A DNA stretch of 6,533 bases from Nitriliruptoraceae bacterium (GTDB taxonomy: Bacteria > Actinomycetota > Nitriliruptoria > Nitriliruptorales > Nitriliruptoraceae). The position numbers and the translations under genes were made by a program. This document shows, piece by piece, positions 1 through 5,593 of this stretch (positions are counted from its first letter, which is position 1; each line of letters begins with the position of its first letter). Location of the stretch: NCBI GenBank assembly GCA_007118045.1, contig SKTG01000212.1, positions 1 to 6,533 on the forward strand. Direction: 5' to 3'. Below the pieces are notes generated by a model. The model was given only the letters and a program-made list of their open reading frames with translations, did no database searches and was not told the origin of the DNA.

Positions 1-606
1 GCCGTCGATCGTCGTCGCCTCGGTCCCGCAGCCCACGTCCACGGCGCTGGTCCCGCAGCTCACGTCCGATCCCCCGGCCCCCTGCCCGTCGACGGCGACC
101 TGGCTGCCGCCCCCGACGGCCGCGGCCGCGTGGGCCGGCTCGCGGGTCGGCATCGAGCCGGGGCGGTAGCCGGGCACCTTCAGGTGCCGGTGCATGCCGG
201 TCAGCTCCCAGGCGGCGGCCAGGACCACGGTGGTCACGGCCGCGACCGCGGCGTAGGCCGCCGCGACCTGCCAACCGAACAGCAACGTCACCACGCCCAG
301 GATGTAGGGGTTGAGCAGCGGTGAGGCGAGCACGAACGCCGCCACGGCCGCGAAGCGGACGTCGGCCTTGAGCAGCCCGAGCAGCAGCGGGATCGTGGAA
401 CAGCCACAGAACGGCGTCACCGCCCCGAGCGCGGTGCCCTTGACGAGCGCCATCGGCAGGCTCCGGCCGCCCAGCCAACGCTGCAAGCGGTCGGGCCCCA
501 CCCAGCGACGCAGCAACACGACACCGACCGTGATCGGGACGAACAGCGCCAGCAGCGTGAGGAACAGGCTGCCGAACAACTGGACGGTCTCGAGCGTGCG
601 TTCCAT
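1..606 (-). CDS. DUF318/ArsP-family permease, N-terminal half (runs off the left edge)
   Basis: This is a membrane permease of the DUF318 (PF03773) family, which includes ArsP, an exporter of trivalent organoarsenicals. The 202 residues seen start at an ATG with a GGAGGG ribosome-binding site 6 nt upstream. About four hydrophobic segments are visible, near residues 10-32, 51-79, 84-111 and 114-134. The second carries the family signature TPFCGCSTIP, with Cys67 and Cys69; the third contains ASPLLNPYIL. After residue 137 the chain becomes hydrophilic, Gly/Ala-rich and disordered-looking, as expected for the loop joining the two halves of these permeases. That loop contains DVSCGT and DVGCGT (Cys184, Cys193). 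The second membrane half would lie beyond position 1. The gene is divergent from an arsR-type regulator, which supports a metalloid-export role and repression by that protein. The family call is firm. The substrate (methylated arsenic, arsenite or another metal) is inference. Confidence 0.88.
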   Translation of the reverse strand, partial: MERTLETVQLFGSLFLTLLALFVPITVGVVLLRRWVGPDRLQRWLGGRSLPMALVKGTALGAVTPFCGCSTIPLLLGLLKADVRFAAVAAFVLASPLLNPYILGVVTLLFGWQVAAAYAAVAAVTTVVLAAAWELTGMHRHLKVPGYRPGSMPTREPAHAAAAVGGGSQVAVDGQGAGGSDVSCGTSAVDVGCGTEATTIDG

Positions 607-612
607 CGTCAG

Positions 613-618
613 CCCTCC
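613..618 (-). promoter_or_regulatory. Ribosome-binding site of the permease
   Basis: On the minus strand this reads GGAGGG, separated by 6 nt from the ATG at 606. It is a near-perfect Shine-Dalgarno match and fixes the permease start. The frame itself is established by the family-like protein it encodes. Confidence 0.75.
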
Positions 619-634
619 GGCATCGGCCTGACAC

Positions 635-650
635 TTCGACATCCATCGAT
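635..650. promoter_or_regulatory. Putative ArsR operator O1
   Basis: On the minus strand this reads ATCGATGGATGTCGAA. That differs at only two positions from the site at 671-686. The core ATCGA-N6-TCGA is an imperfect dyad of the size bound by ArsR/SmtB dimers, and related ATCAA-N6-TTGAT sites are known for this family. It lies between the divergent permease and arsR genes and overlaps a possible -35 element (TCGACA, 636-641) for arsR. Assigning it to the neighbouring repressor is inference from position and symmetry. Confidence 0.6.
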
Positions 651-685
651 ACGAGGGACGATAGCCGATCATCGACGGATGTCGA
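636..685. promoter_or_regulatory. Possible face-to-face divergent promoters between the permease and arsR
   Basis: Towards arsR, TCGACA (636-641) could be a -35 element, with a weak -10 candidate GATAGC (660-665) after 18 nt. Towards the permease, the minus strand carries TCGACA (685 to 680) and, 16 nt on, TATCGT (663 to 658). Each -35 candidate sits inside one operator copy, so a bound repressor would block both promoters. The -10 matches are poor to moderate, and another -10-like TACCAT exists at 686-691. The promoter reading is therefore tentative. Confidence 0.3.
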
Positions 686-686
686 T
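671..686. promoter_or_regulatory. Putative ArsR operator O2
   Basis: The sequence ATCGACGGATGTCGAT is a perfect 6-4-6 dyad (ATCGAC / GTCGAT). It is the inverted near-copy of the site at 635-650, with centres 36 bp apart. It lies 44 bp upstream of the arsR start codon. The symmetry and duplication are seen directly. Binding by the adjacent ArsR protein is inferred from the autoregulated divergent layout typical of this family. Confidence 0.65.
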
Positions 687-716
687 ACCATGTCCGTCCA
701 GCGCCCACGACGTGCC

Positions 717-724
717 GGAGGAGG
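717..724 (+). promoter_or_regulatory. Ribosome-binding site of arsR
   Basis: GGAGGAGG ends 6 nt before the ATG at 731. It decides the arsR start over the ATG at 679, which opens a different frame with no recognisable protein. Confidence 0.75.
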
Positions 725-730
725 CATCCG

Positions 731-1060
731 ATGCAGGTCTCGCAGATCGCCCCGTGCTGCGAACCGCTGCTCGACGCCGCGCTCGACGAGCGGGAGGCTC
801 AGGACCTCGCCGCCGCGTTCAAGGTCCTCGCGGATCCGGTGCGCCTGCGGTTGCTGTCGTTGATCGCGAACGCACCCGACGGCGAGCTGTGCGCCTGCGA
901 CCTCCCGGCGCTGGTGGAACGCAAGCAGCCGACCGTCAGCCACCACCTGTCGATCCTGGCCGACGCCGGGCTGCTGACGCGTGAGCAGCGCGGTCGATGG
1001 GCGTGGTTCCGCGTCGTCCCGGATCGGCTCGCGGTGCTGCGGGACGCCCTCGCCGCGTGA
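731..1060 (+). CDS. arsR: ArsR/SmtB-family metalloregulatory repressor
   Basis: This is a small winged-helix repressor of 109 residues, a normal length for ArsR/SmtB proteins. The core KVLADPVRLRLLSLI (residues 31-45) is the conserved start of the DNA-binding domain. ELCACDL (52-58) is the alpha-3 metalloid site, with Cys54 and Cys56. QPTVSHHLSILADAGLL (66-82) is the helix-turn-helix with its recognition helix, and RGRWAWFRVV (87-96) is the beta-wing. An extra Cys pair, Cys9-Cys10, sits near the N-terminus and could supply a further ligand, as seen in several actinobacterial ArsR proteins. Family knowledge says the apo dimer represses and As(III) or Sb(III) releases it. The divergent permease is the obvious target, and the inverted 16-bp sites upstream suggest autoregulation too. 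The exact inducer cannot be told from sequence. Confidence 0.93.
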   Translation: MQVSQIAPCCEPLLDAALDEREAQDLAAAFKVLADPVRLRLLSLIANAPDGELCACDLPALVERKQPTVSHHLSILADAGLLTREQRGRWAWFRVVPDRLAVLRDALAA

Positions 1061-1061
1061 T

Positions 1062-1080
1062 CGCGCCGTACGGTGGCGCG
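1062..1080. terminator. GC-rich hairpin after arsR, possible terminator
   Basis: CGCGCC (1062-1067) pairs with GGCGCG (1075-1080) around a 7-nt loop, beginning one base after the arsR stop codon. No T-tract follows on either strand, so it is not a classical intrinsic terminator. Its position between two convergent genes makes a termination or transcript-end role plausible. A second, weaker stem (CCGCG/CGCGG, 1113-1126) lies nearer hyuB. Confidence 0.35.
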
Positions 1081-1130
1081 GAGGTGGCGGTGGCCGGCGA
1101 CGGCATGTACCTCCGCGAGCACGCGGCTGG

Positions 1131-3068
1131 TCAGATCACGTCGACCTCGGGGAAGGCACGGCCCTCCGGGTCGAGCTGCGCGTAGCCGGGCCCCCGGTCG
1201 AAGAACGCCGCTTCACCACGCTCCTCGCGCAGGCGCGCGCGCAGCGTCGAGGTGGCGTCGTGGTCGACCTCGGGCGCGTCGTCCGGTCCGGTGACCACCA
1301 CGCCGTAGTCCTGCTCGGCGGCCGCGCGCGACACCTTGGCCCAGAGCACGTCGCGCCGCACGTGGTCGACGTCGCGGTCGAGCGGGTCGCCCCAACCCCC
1401 ACCACCGGTGGTCCGGATGCGGATCACCTCGCCGGCCGCGACGGGCTCGTCGTCGACGAGGCCCTCCATCTCGCGTTCGTTCGGGCCACCCGGGTCGATC
1501 GTGACCTGGAACGGCCGGCCGGCCTTGCCGCCCTTCACGCCCCAGCAGGCGAGGATCGACCGGTCGGCGATGGACATGAAGTAGGCGTCCTCGAGCATCC
1601 GCAGGTGCTTCTCGTAGCCGAGCCCACCCCGGTAGAGCCCCGCGCCACCGGAGTCCACGGCGAGGCCGAGCCGTTCGACCAGGAACGGGAAGCGTGACTC
1701 CGTGAACTCCGTGGGCAGGTTGCGCGAGTCGGGCACGACGTGGATCGTGTCCTCGCCGTCGGCGTAGTAGCGGCCACCCGACCCCCCACCGAGCACCTCG
1801 CGCATGAGGTAGGAGGAGCCGTCGGCGCGACGTCCGTACACGCCCGTGTAGCGGATCGTCTCCTGGTCGGCCGGCATGTAGCCGTCGGTCGCCTTGGCCA
1901 GCACGCCGGCGAGCACGCCGAGCAACCGCAGGATCACGAACGTGCGGGCGTTGGTCGGCGCCGGGAACTCCGGCGTGAGCAGGGTGCCCTTCTCCGGGAA
2001 ACGCATCTCGATCAGGTCGACGATGCCCTCGTTGACGTCCAGCTCGGCCATGCGTTCGGGCGAGTCGGCGAGGTTGCGGAGGATCGGCGCCAGCCACTTC
2101 TTCAGGAAGTTGCCGCCGGCGGCGTCCCCCACGTGGTTGATCGGCCCCTTGGCCTGCGGGGAGGTCCCCGTGAAGTCGATCACCAGCCTGGCACCGTCAC
2201 CATCGGCGTCCGAGCCGGCCTCCTTCGTCAACGTGATGCGCTGGCGGTGCAGCTTGGGTTCCTCGACCCCGTCGTGTTCCGCGTAGTCCTCCCAGACGTA
2301 GGTGCCCTCCGGGATCTTCGAGAGGATCTCGCGGCGGTAGGTCTCCGTGTTGTTGGCCACGATCGCGTCGAAGCAGGCCTCGACGGTCCCGCGCCCGTAG
2401 CGCTCGAACAGCTCGCTGACACGACGCGAGCCCATCAGGCAGGCGGAGCACTCCGCGTCGAGGTCACCGGCCAGCGAGTCCGGCATCCGCGAGTTGCGGG
2501 TCATGATCGTCAGCGCGGCCTCGTTGGGCACCCCGCGGTCCCACAGCTTGATCGGTGGCACCATCAGGCCCTCCTGGAACACGCTGGTCGCGTGCGAGGG
2601 CATGGAGCCGGGGACCGCTCCGCCGATGTCGTCGTGATGACCGAAGGCCTGCACGAACGCGACCACCTCGAGGTCGTGCTCCGGCGCGTCGGTCGCGGCG
2701 GCCGCCGCAGCGTCGGCTCGCGGCGCGAAGACCGGCACCGTCACGCACAGGTCGGGCAGGTGACCGATGCCCCCCTCGGACAGGTAGACGTCGTTGTGGA
2801 AGAAGACGTCACCGGGACGCATCGTCGTCATCGGGAAGTCCCGGGCGACGGGGTGGACCAGCGCGGAGTACGACCGGCCCGTCAGCTTGCGCAGCAGGCG
2901 ATCGTGGATGCCGGCGCGGTAGTCGTGCGCGTCGCGGATCATGGGCGAGCGTGACGTCCGGCCGATGGCGTCCTCGACCTCCTTCTCGATCGAGGCGAGC
3001 GTGCCCTGGACGATCTCGAGCACGACCGGATCGACGCTCCTGGGCGCGGTGGTGGTCAACGTCGCCAT
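1131..3068 (-). CDS. hyuB: Hydantoinase B/oxoprolinase family protein, catalytic subunit
   Basis: This 645-residue protein is the HyuB-type (PF02538) partner of HyuA. Such subunits occur in 5-oxoprolinases, ATP-dependent N-methylhydantoinases, caprolactamase and acetone/acetophenone carboxylases. Family landmarks in order are: VDPVVLEIVQGTLASIEKEV (12-31); PGDVFFHNDVY (85-95); GHLPD (102-106); AFGHHDDIGGAVPGSMP (141-157); FQEGLMVPPIKL (164-175); DFTGTSPQ (298-305); GGGSGGR (427-433); and the C-terminal GGGGWGDPLDRD (555-566). His103, Asp106 and His144 match the His-x2-Asp...His set that binds the metal in acetone carboxylase, as I recall it. An Ala-rich loop (about 116-132) lengthens the spacing between them. 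The ATG at 3068 has GAGGAG 7 nt upstream; the reading frame extends further upstream but that part overlaps hyuA in a Arg/Ser-rich, non-family sequence. The gene starts 82 nt after hyuA and is presumably cotranscribed. The substrate is unknown. Confidence 0.92.
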   Translation of the reverse strand: MATLTTTAPRSVDPVVLEIVQGTLASIEKEVEDAIGRTSRSPMIRDAHDYRAGIHDRLLRKLTGRSYSALVHPVARDFPMTTMRPGDVFFHNDVYLSEGGIGHLPDLCVTVPVFAPRADAAAAAATDAPEHDLEVVAFVQAFGHHDDIGGAVPGSMPSHATSVFQEGLMVPPIKLWDRGVPNEAALTIMTRNSRMPDSLAGDLDAECSACLMGSRRVSELFERYGRGTVEACFDAIVANNTETYRREILSKIPEGTYVWEDYAEHDGVEEPKLHRQRITLTKEAGSDADGDGARLVIDFTGTSPQAKGPINHVGDAAGGNFLKKWLAPILRNLADSPERMAELDVNEGIVDLIEMRFPEKGTLLTPEFPAPTNARTFVILRLLGVLAGVLAKATDGYMPADQETIRYTGVYGRRADGSSYLMREVLGGGSGGRYYADGEDTIHVVPDSRNLPTEFTESRFPFLVERLGLAVDSGGAGLYRGGLGYEKHLRMLEDAYFMSIADRSILACWGVKGGKAGRPFQVTIDPGGPNEREMEGLVDDEPVAAGEVIRIRTTGGGGWGDPLDRDVDHVRRDVLWAKVSRAAAEQDYGVVVTGPDDAPEVDHDATSTLRARLREERGEAAFFDRGPGYAQLDPEGRAFPEVDVI

Positions 3069-3075
3069 CGACGGG

Positions 3076-3081
3076 CTCCTC
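3076..3081 (-). promoter_or_regulatory. Ribosome-binding site of hyuB
   Basis: The minus strand reads GAGGAG, 7 nt before the ATG at 3068. It decides this start over the longer open frame reaching to 3383. The 82-nt hyuA-hyuB spacer also holds a small stem (GCGGG/CCCGC, 3092-3104) just upstream of the site, with no clear role. Confidence 0.75.
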
Positions 3082-3150
3082 GGTCGGATCTGCGGGTCCC
3101 CCGCTCGGACGGTCGGCTGCGGTGGTGATCGTCGACGGTGGCGGTCTCGC

Positions 3151-5364
3151 TCACGTGCTGGTCGTGCGCGTGACGACGAGGTTCGCGAGCTCGTCCACCT
3201 CGGCGGAGAACCCGGGATGGATCGGAACGGTCGAGCCGAACTCCTGCACGATCGCCGGACCCGGAACCACGTCACCTGCCCGCAGCAGGCTGCGGTCGTA
3301 CACCGGCGTGTCCTGGTGCGAGGCGTCGAAGGCGACCGGGCGGGTGTCGAGCCGGGCCCCCTCGATGTCGCCGTCGCCGGCACGCAGCCGCGCCAGCTCC
3401 GGTCGGGTGATCGGGCCCACCCCGGTGACGCGCAGGTTGACCCACTCGACCGGATGGCGGTCGGTGCGGTCCCGGTAGCAGTAGCCGTACAGCTGCTCGT
3501 GCTCGTCGTGGAAGCTGGCGACGACCCGTTCGGTGAAGCGCTCGTCGACCGGGCCGTCCGGTGCCGTGACGCGCACCTCGAAGGCCTGGCCGTCGTAGCG
3601 CAGGTCGGCCGTTCGCACGAAACGGTGATCGGATGCGCTGAAACCCTCCCGGTCGAGCGCGTCGGCCGCCTTGGCCTCCAGCGAGCCGTACACGGTCGCG
3701 AGCTCGCCCGGGTCCACCTGCGTGTGCTCGACCACGTTGGTCTGGACGTAGTCGTTCTTGACGTCGACGGTCAGCAGGCCGAAGGCGGAGAGGTTGCCCG
3801 GGTTGAGGGGCACGACCACCCCCTGCAGGGCGAGCACGTCGATCAGACGGCAGATGAGCAGCGGACCGGACCCCCCGAACGCGGCCATGGCGAAGTCGCG
3901 GACGTCCAGACCGCGCTTGACGGTGATCTGGCGGATCGCGTTGGCCTGGTTCCAGGCCGAGATCTCCAGGATGCCGCGCGCGGCATCGGCGGGCTCGAGC
4001 CCGAGCCTGGCCCCGAGCGCCTCGATGCCCGCGACGGCCGCGTCGACGTCCAACCCGATCTCCCCGCCCAGCAGGTGCGGGGGGATGCGTCCGAGGAAGA
4101 CGTGCGCGTCGGTGACCGTCGGCTCCGTACCGCCCTTCGCGTAGCAGAGCGGACCGGGGTCGGCGCCGGCTGAGCGGGGCCCGACCTTGAGGTTGCCCTC
4201 CGGGCTGATCCAGGCGATGGAACCGCCGCCCGCGCCGACGGTGACCACGTCGATCATCGGGATCTTGGAGGGGAACCGGCCGATCGCGCCCTCCGTGGTC
4301 AGGGTCGGCTCGCCACCGAGCACCACGGACACGTCCGTGGAGGTGCCGCCACCATCGAGGGTGAGGATGCGCTCGTAGCCGGCCTCGCGGGCGACCAGTC
4401 CGGCGCCGAGCGCCCCGGCCGCCGGACCCGAGAGGACCGTGGTGATCGGTTGGTGCACCACCTCGGCGGCGCTGATCACACCGCCGTTGGACTTCATGAT
4501 GTAGAAGGGGATGTCGATGCCCGCCGAGGAGGAAGCCGCCGTGGCGCCGTCGGCTCCGACGTCGTCGGCCGACGACCTCGCGGTCCCGTTCGCCGCGTCA
4601 TCGCCGCTCGGGGCGCCGCCGTCGTCCGCACCGGACGCGTCGACGTAGGCACCGAGGCGCTGCGCGATACCGCGGATGTAGCGCCCCACCCGCGGCTTGA
4701 CCGAGGCGTCGACCAGGGTCGTCACGGTCCGCTCGTACTCGCGGTACTCGCGCAGCACCTCGCTGGAGAGCGACACGACCGCCTCGGGGTGCTCACGGGC
4801 GAGCACGTCGCGCATCGCCCGCTCGTGCGCGTCGTTCGCGTAGGCGTGCAGGAAGCACACGCCGATGGTGTCGATCCCCCGCTCGCGGAACCAGCGCGCC
4901 ACCGCGACGGCCTGCTGCTCGCCGAAGGGGCGGACCTCGTCACCGCGAACGTCGAGGCGGCCGTCGACCTCCGCCACCCGTTCGACCGGGACGATGCGCT
5001 CGGGCTTGACCCAGAAGTAGCTGTTGCCGTACCCGTCCGGGACGGACTGCCGCGCGATCTCCAGCACGTGCCGGTAGCCGGCGGTGGTGACCAGGCCCAT
5101 GTGCTCGATGTCGTCCTCGAGCAGGGCGTTGGTCGCCACGGTGGTGCCGTGGCTGACCGCGGCCACGTCCTGGCCCCGCGCCTTCCCGCCGTCGGCCCCG
5201 TCCACCATCGCGAGGACCTTGTCGACACCGGCCATGAAGCCCTGGGCGGGGTCACTCGGGGTGGAGGGTGTCTTGGTGGTCGTGAGTCGGCCGGTGGCCT
5301 CGTCGAAGGCCACCACGTCGGTGAAGGTGCCGCCCGTGTCGATACCGATCCGGATGCGGCGCAT
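3151..5364 (-). CDS. hyuA: Hydantoinase A/oxoprolinase family protein, ATP-binding subunit
   Basis: This 737-residue protein is the HyuA-type subunit, an ASKHA-fold ATPase that phosphorylates the substrate carbonyl or enol oxygen for HyuB. Domains in order are: N-terminal Hydant_A_N (about 4-185), the central hydantoinase A domain (about 205-505), and a C-terminal domain (about 515-735). Visible nucleotide-binding motifs are: IDTGGTFTD (8-16); SHGTTVATNALLE (71-83); MKSNGG (290-295); SGPAAG (312-317); LDGGGTSTDVS (336-346), where family members usually have DMGGTSTD; VGAGGGSIAW (376-385); and SAGADPGP (398-405). The ATG at 5364 has GAGAGG 6 nt upstream and puts MRRIRIGIDTGG at the N-terminus as expected. 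Upstream in-frame sequence is Arg/Ser-rich and overlaps the amidase, so it is not coding. Residues about 242-282 form an unusual acidic low-complexity insert. Candidate reactions are ATP-dependent opening of a hydantoin, lactam or oxoproline ring, or ketone carboxylation; sequence alone does not choose. Confidence 0.93.
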   Translation of the reverse strand: MRRIRIGIDTGGTFTDVVAFDEATGRLTTTKTPSTPSDPAQGFMAGVDKVLAMVDGADGGKARGQDVAAVSHGTTVATNALLEDDIEHMGLVTTAGYRHVLEIARQSVPDGYGNSYFWVKPERIVPVERVAEVDGRLDVRGDEVRPFGEQQAVAVARWFRERGIDTIGVCFLHAYANDAHERAMRDVLAREHPEAVVSLSSEVLREYREYERTVTTLVDASVKPRVGRYIRGIAQRLGAYVDASGADDGGAPSGDDAANGTARSSADDVGADGATAASSSAGIDIPFYIMKSNGGVISAAEVVHQPITTVLSGPAAGALGAGLVAREAGYERILTLDGGGTSTDVSVVLGGEPTLTTEGAIGRFPSKIPMIDVVTVGAGGGSIAWISPEGNLKVGPRSAGADPGPLCYAKGGTEPTVTDAHVFLGRIPPHLLGGEIGLDVDAAVAGIEALGARLGLEPADAARGILEISAWNQANAIRQITVKRGLDVRDFAMAAFGGSGPLLICRLIDVLALQGVVVPLNPGNLSAFGLLTVDVKNDYVQTNVVEHTQVDPGELATVYGSLEAKAADALDREGFSASDHRFVRTADLRYDGQAFEVRVTAPDGPVDERFTERVVASFHDEHEQLYGYCYRDRTDRHPVEWVNLRVTGVGPITRPELARLRAGDGDIEGARLDTRPVAFDASHQDTPVYDRSLLRAGDVVPGPAIVQEFGSTVPIHPGFSAEVDELANLVVTRTTST
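4516..4638 (-). other. Low-complexity Ala/Asp/Ser/Gly-rich insert in HyuA
   Basis: About 41 residues (243-283) between RYIRGIAQRLGAY and IDIPFYIMKSNGG consist almost only of Ala, Asp, Gly and Ser, with three Asp-Asp pairs and one Arg. A weak repeat is visible: SGADDGGA (244-251) and SSADDVGA (264-271), about 20 residues apart. Family members normally cross this point with a short loop, so this looks like a disordered surface insertion. The reading frame stays open and the flanking motifs are intact. Confidence 0.6.
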
Positions 5365-5593
5365 GGACGACCTCTCGGGGACGGCGCGGGAGTGCTTCGC
5401 GGCGGAGCCTACTGGCGTCGCCGACCCCACCCTTCGGCGAGGTTCTCCGAGTCCGGCCCGGCAACGACGGCGAACCTGCACAGTCGGCCGCGCTCGCACG
5501 GACGGCCCGGGGGCCGAGTTCGCCCGACACGGCCAGCCGGAGCTCGCCCTGAACGGCCAGTCCACAGGCTCGGTCCCTCGCCGGCCGGCACGG
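5365..5593. other. 229-bp non-coding gap between amidase and hyuA
   Basis: No protein with family features is seen here in any frame. On the minus strand, TAGGCT (5411 to 5406) resembles an actinobacterial -10 element and would start a transcript about 35 nt before hyuA. I find no convincing -35 element at the right distance. A tight inverted repeat CGGCCC/GGGCCG lies at 5503-5516, and an ACGGCCAG direct repeat occurs near 5537 and 5560. A separate hyuA promoter or an mRNA processing site is possible but not shown. Confidence 0.3.
5371..5376 (-). promoter_or_regulatory. Ribosome-binding site of hyuA
   Basis: The minus strand reads GAGAGG, 6 nt before the ATG at 5364. It decides this start over the upstream open frame, which lacks family features. 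Confidence 0.65.

Noticed and set aside
130..631. Plus-strand frames (130-324, 311-631) over the permease region.
   Set aside because: They are antisense to the permease, whose minus-strand translation has clear membrane segments and the TPFCGCS signature.
636..685. 15-bp inverted repeat as a terminator or mobile-element end.
   Set aside because: It lies between divergent gene starts, each arm is itself a near-palindrome, and a regulator of the matching type is adjacent. An operator pair explains it better.
679..984. Plus-strand frame overlapping arsR, starting upstream of it.
   Set aside because: It is a frame-shifted shadow of arsR with Arg-rich, non-family sequence. The ribosome-binding site at 717-724 serves the ATG at 731.
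3069..3383. N-terminal extension of the hyuB frame upstream of 3068.
   Set aside because: It overlaps hyuA, is Arg/Ser/Pro-rich and unlike the family, and a strong ribosome-binding site precedes the ATG at 3068.
2555..3478. Frameshift or broken gene at the hyuA-hyuB junction.
   Set aside because: Both genes have complete ends with family-typical termini, and the 82-nt spacer is ordinary.
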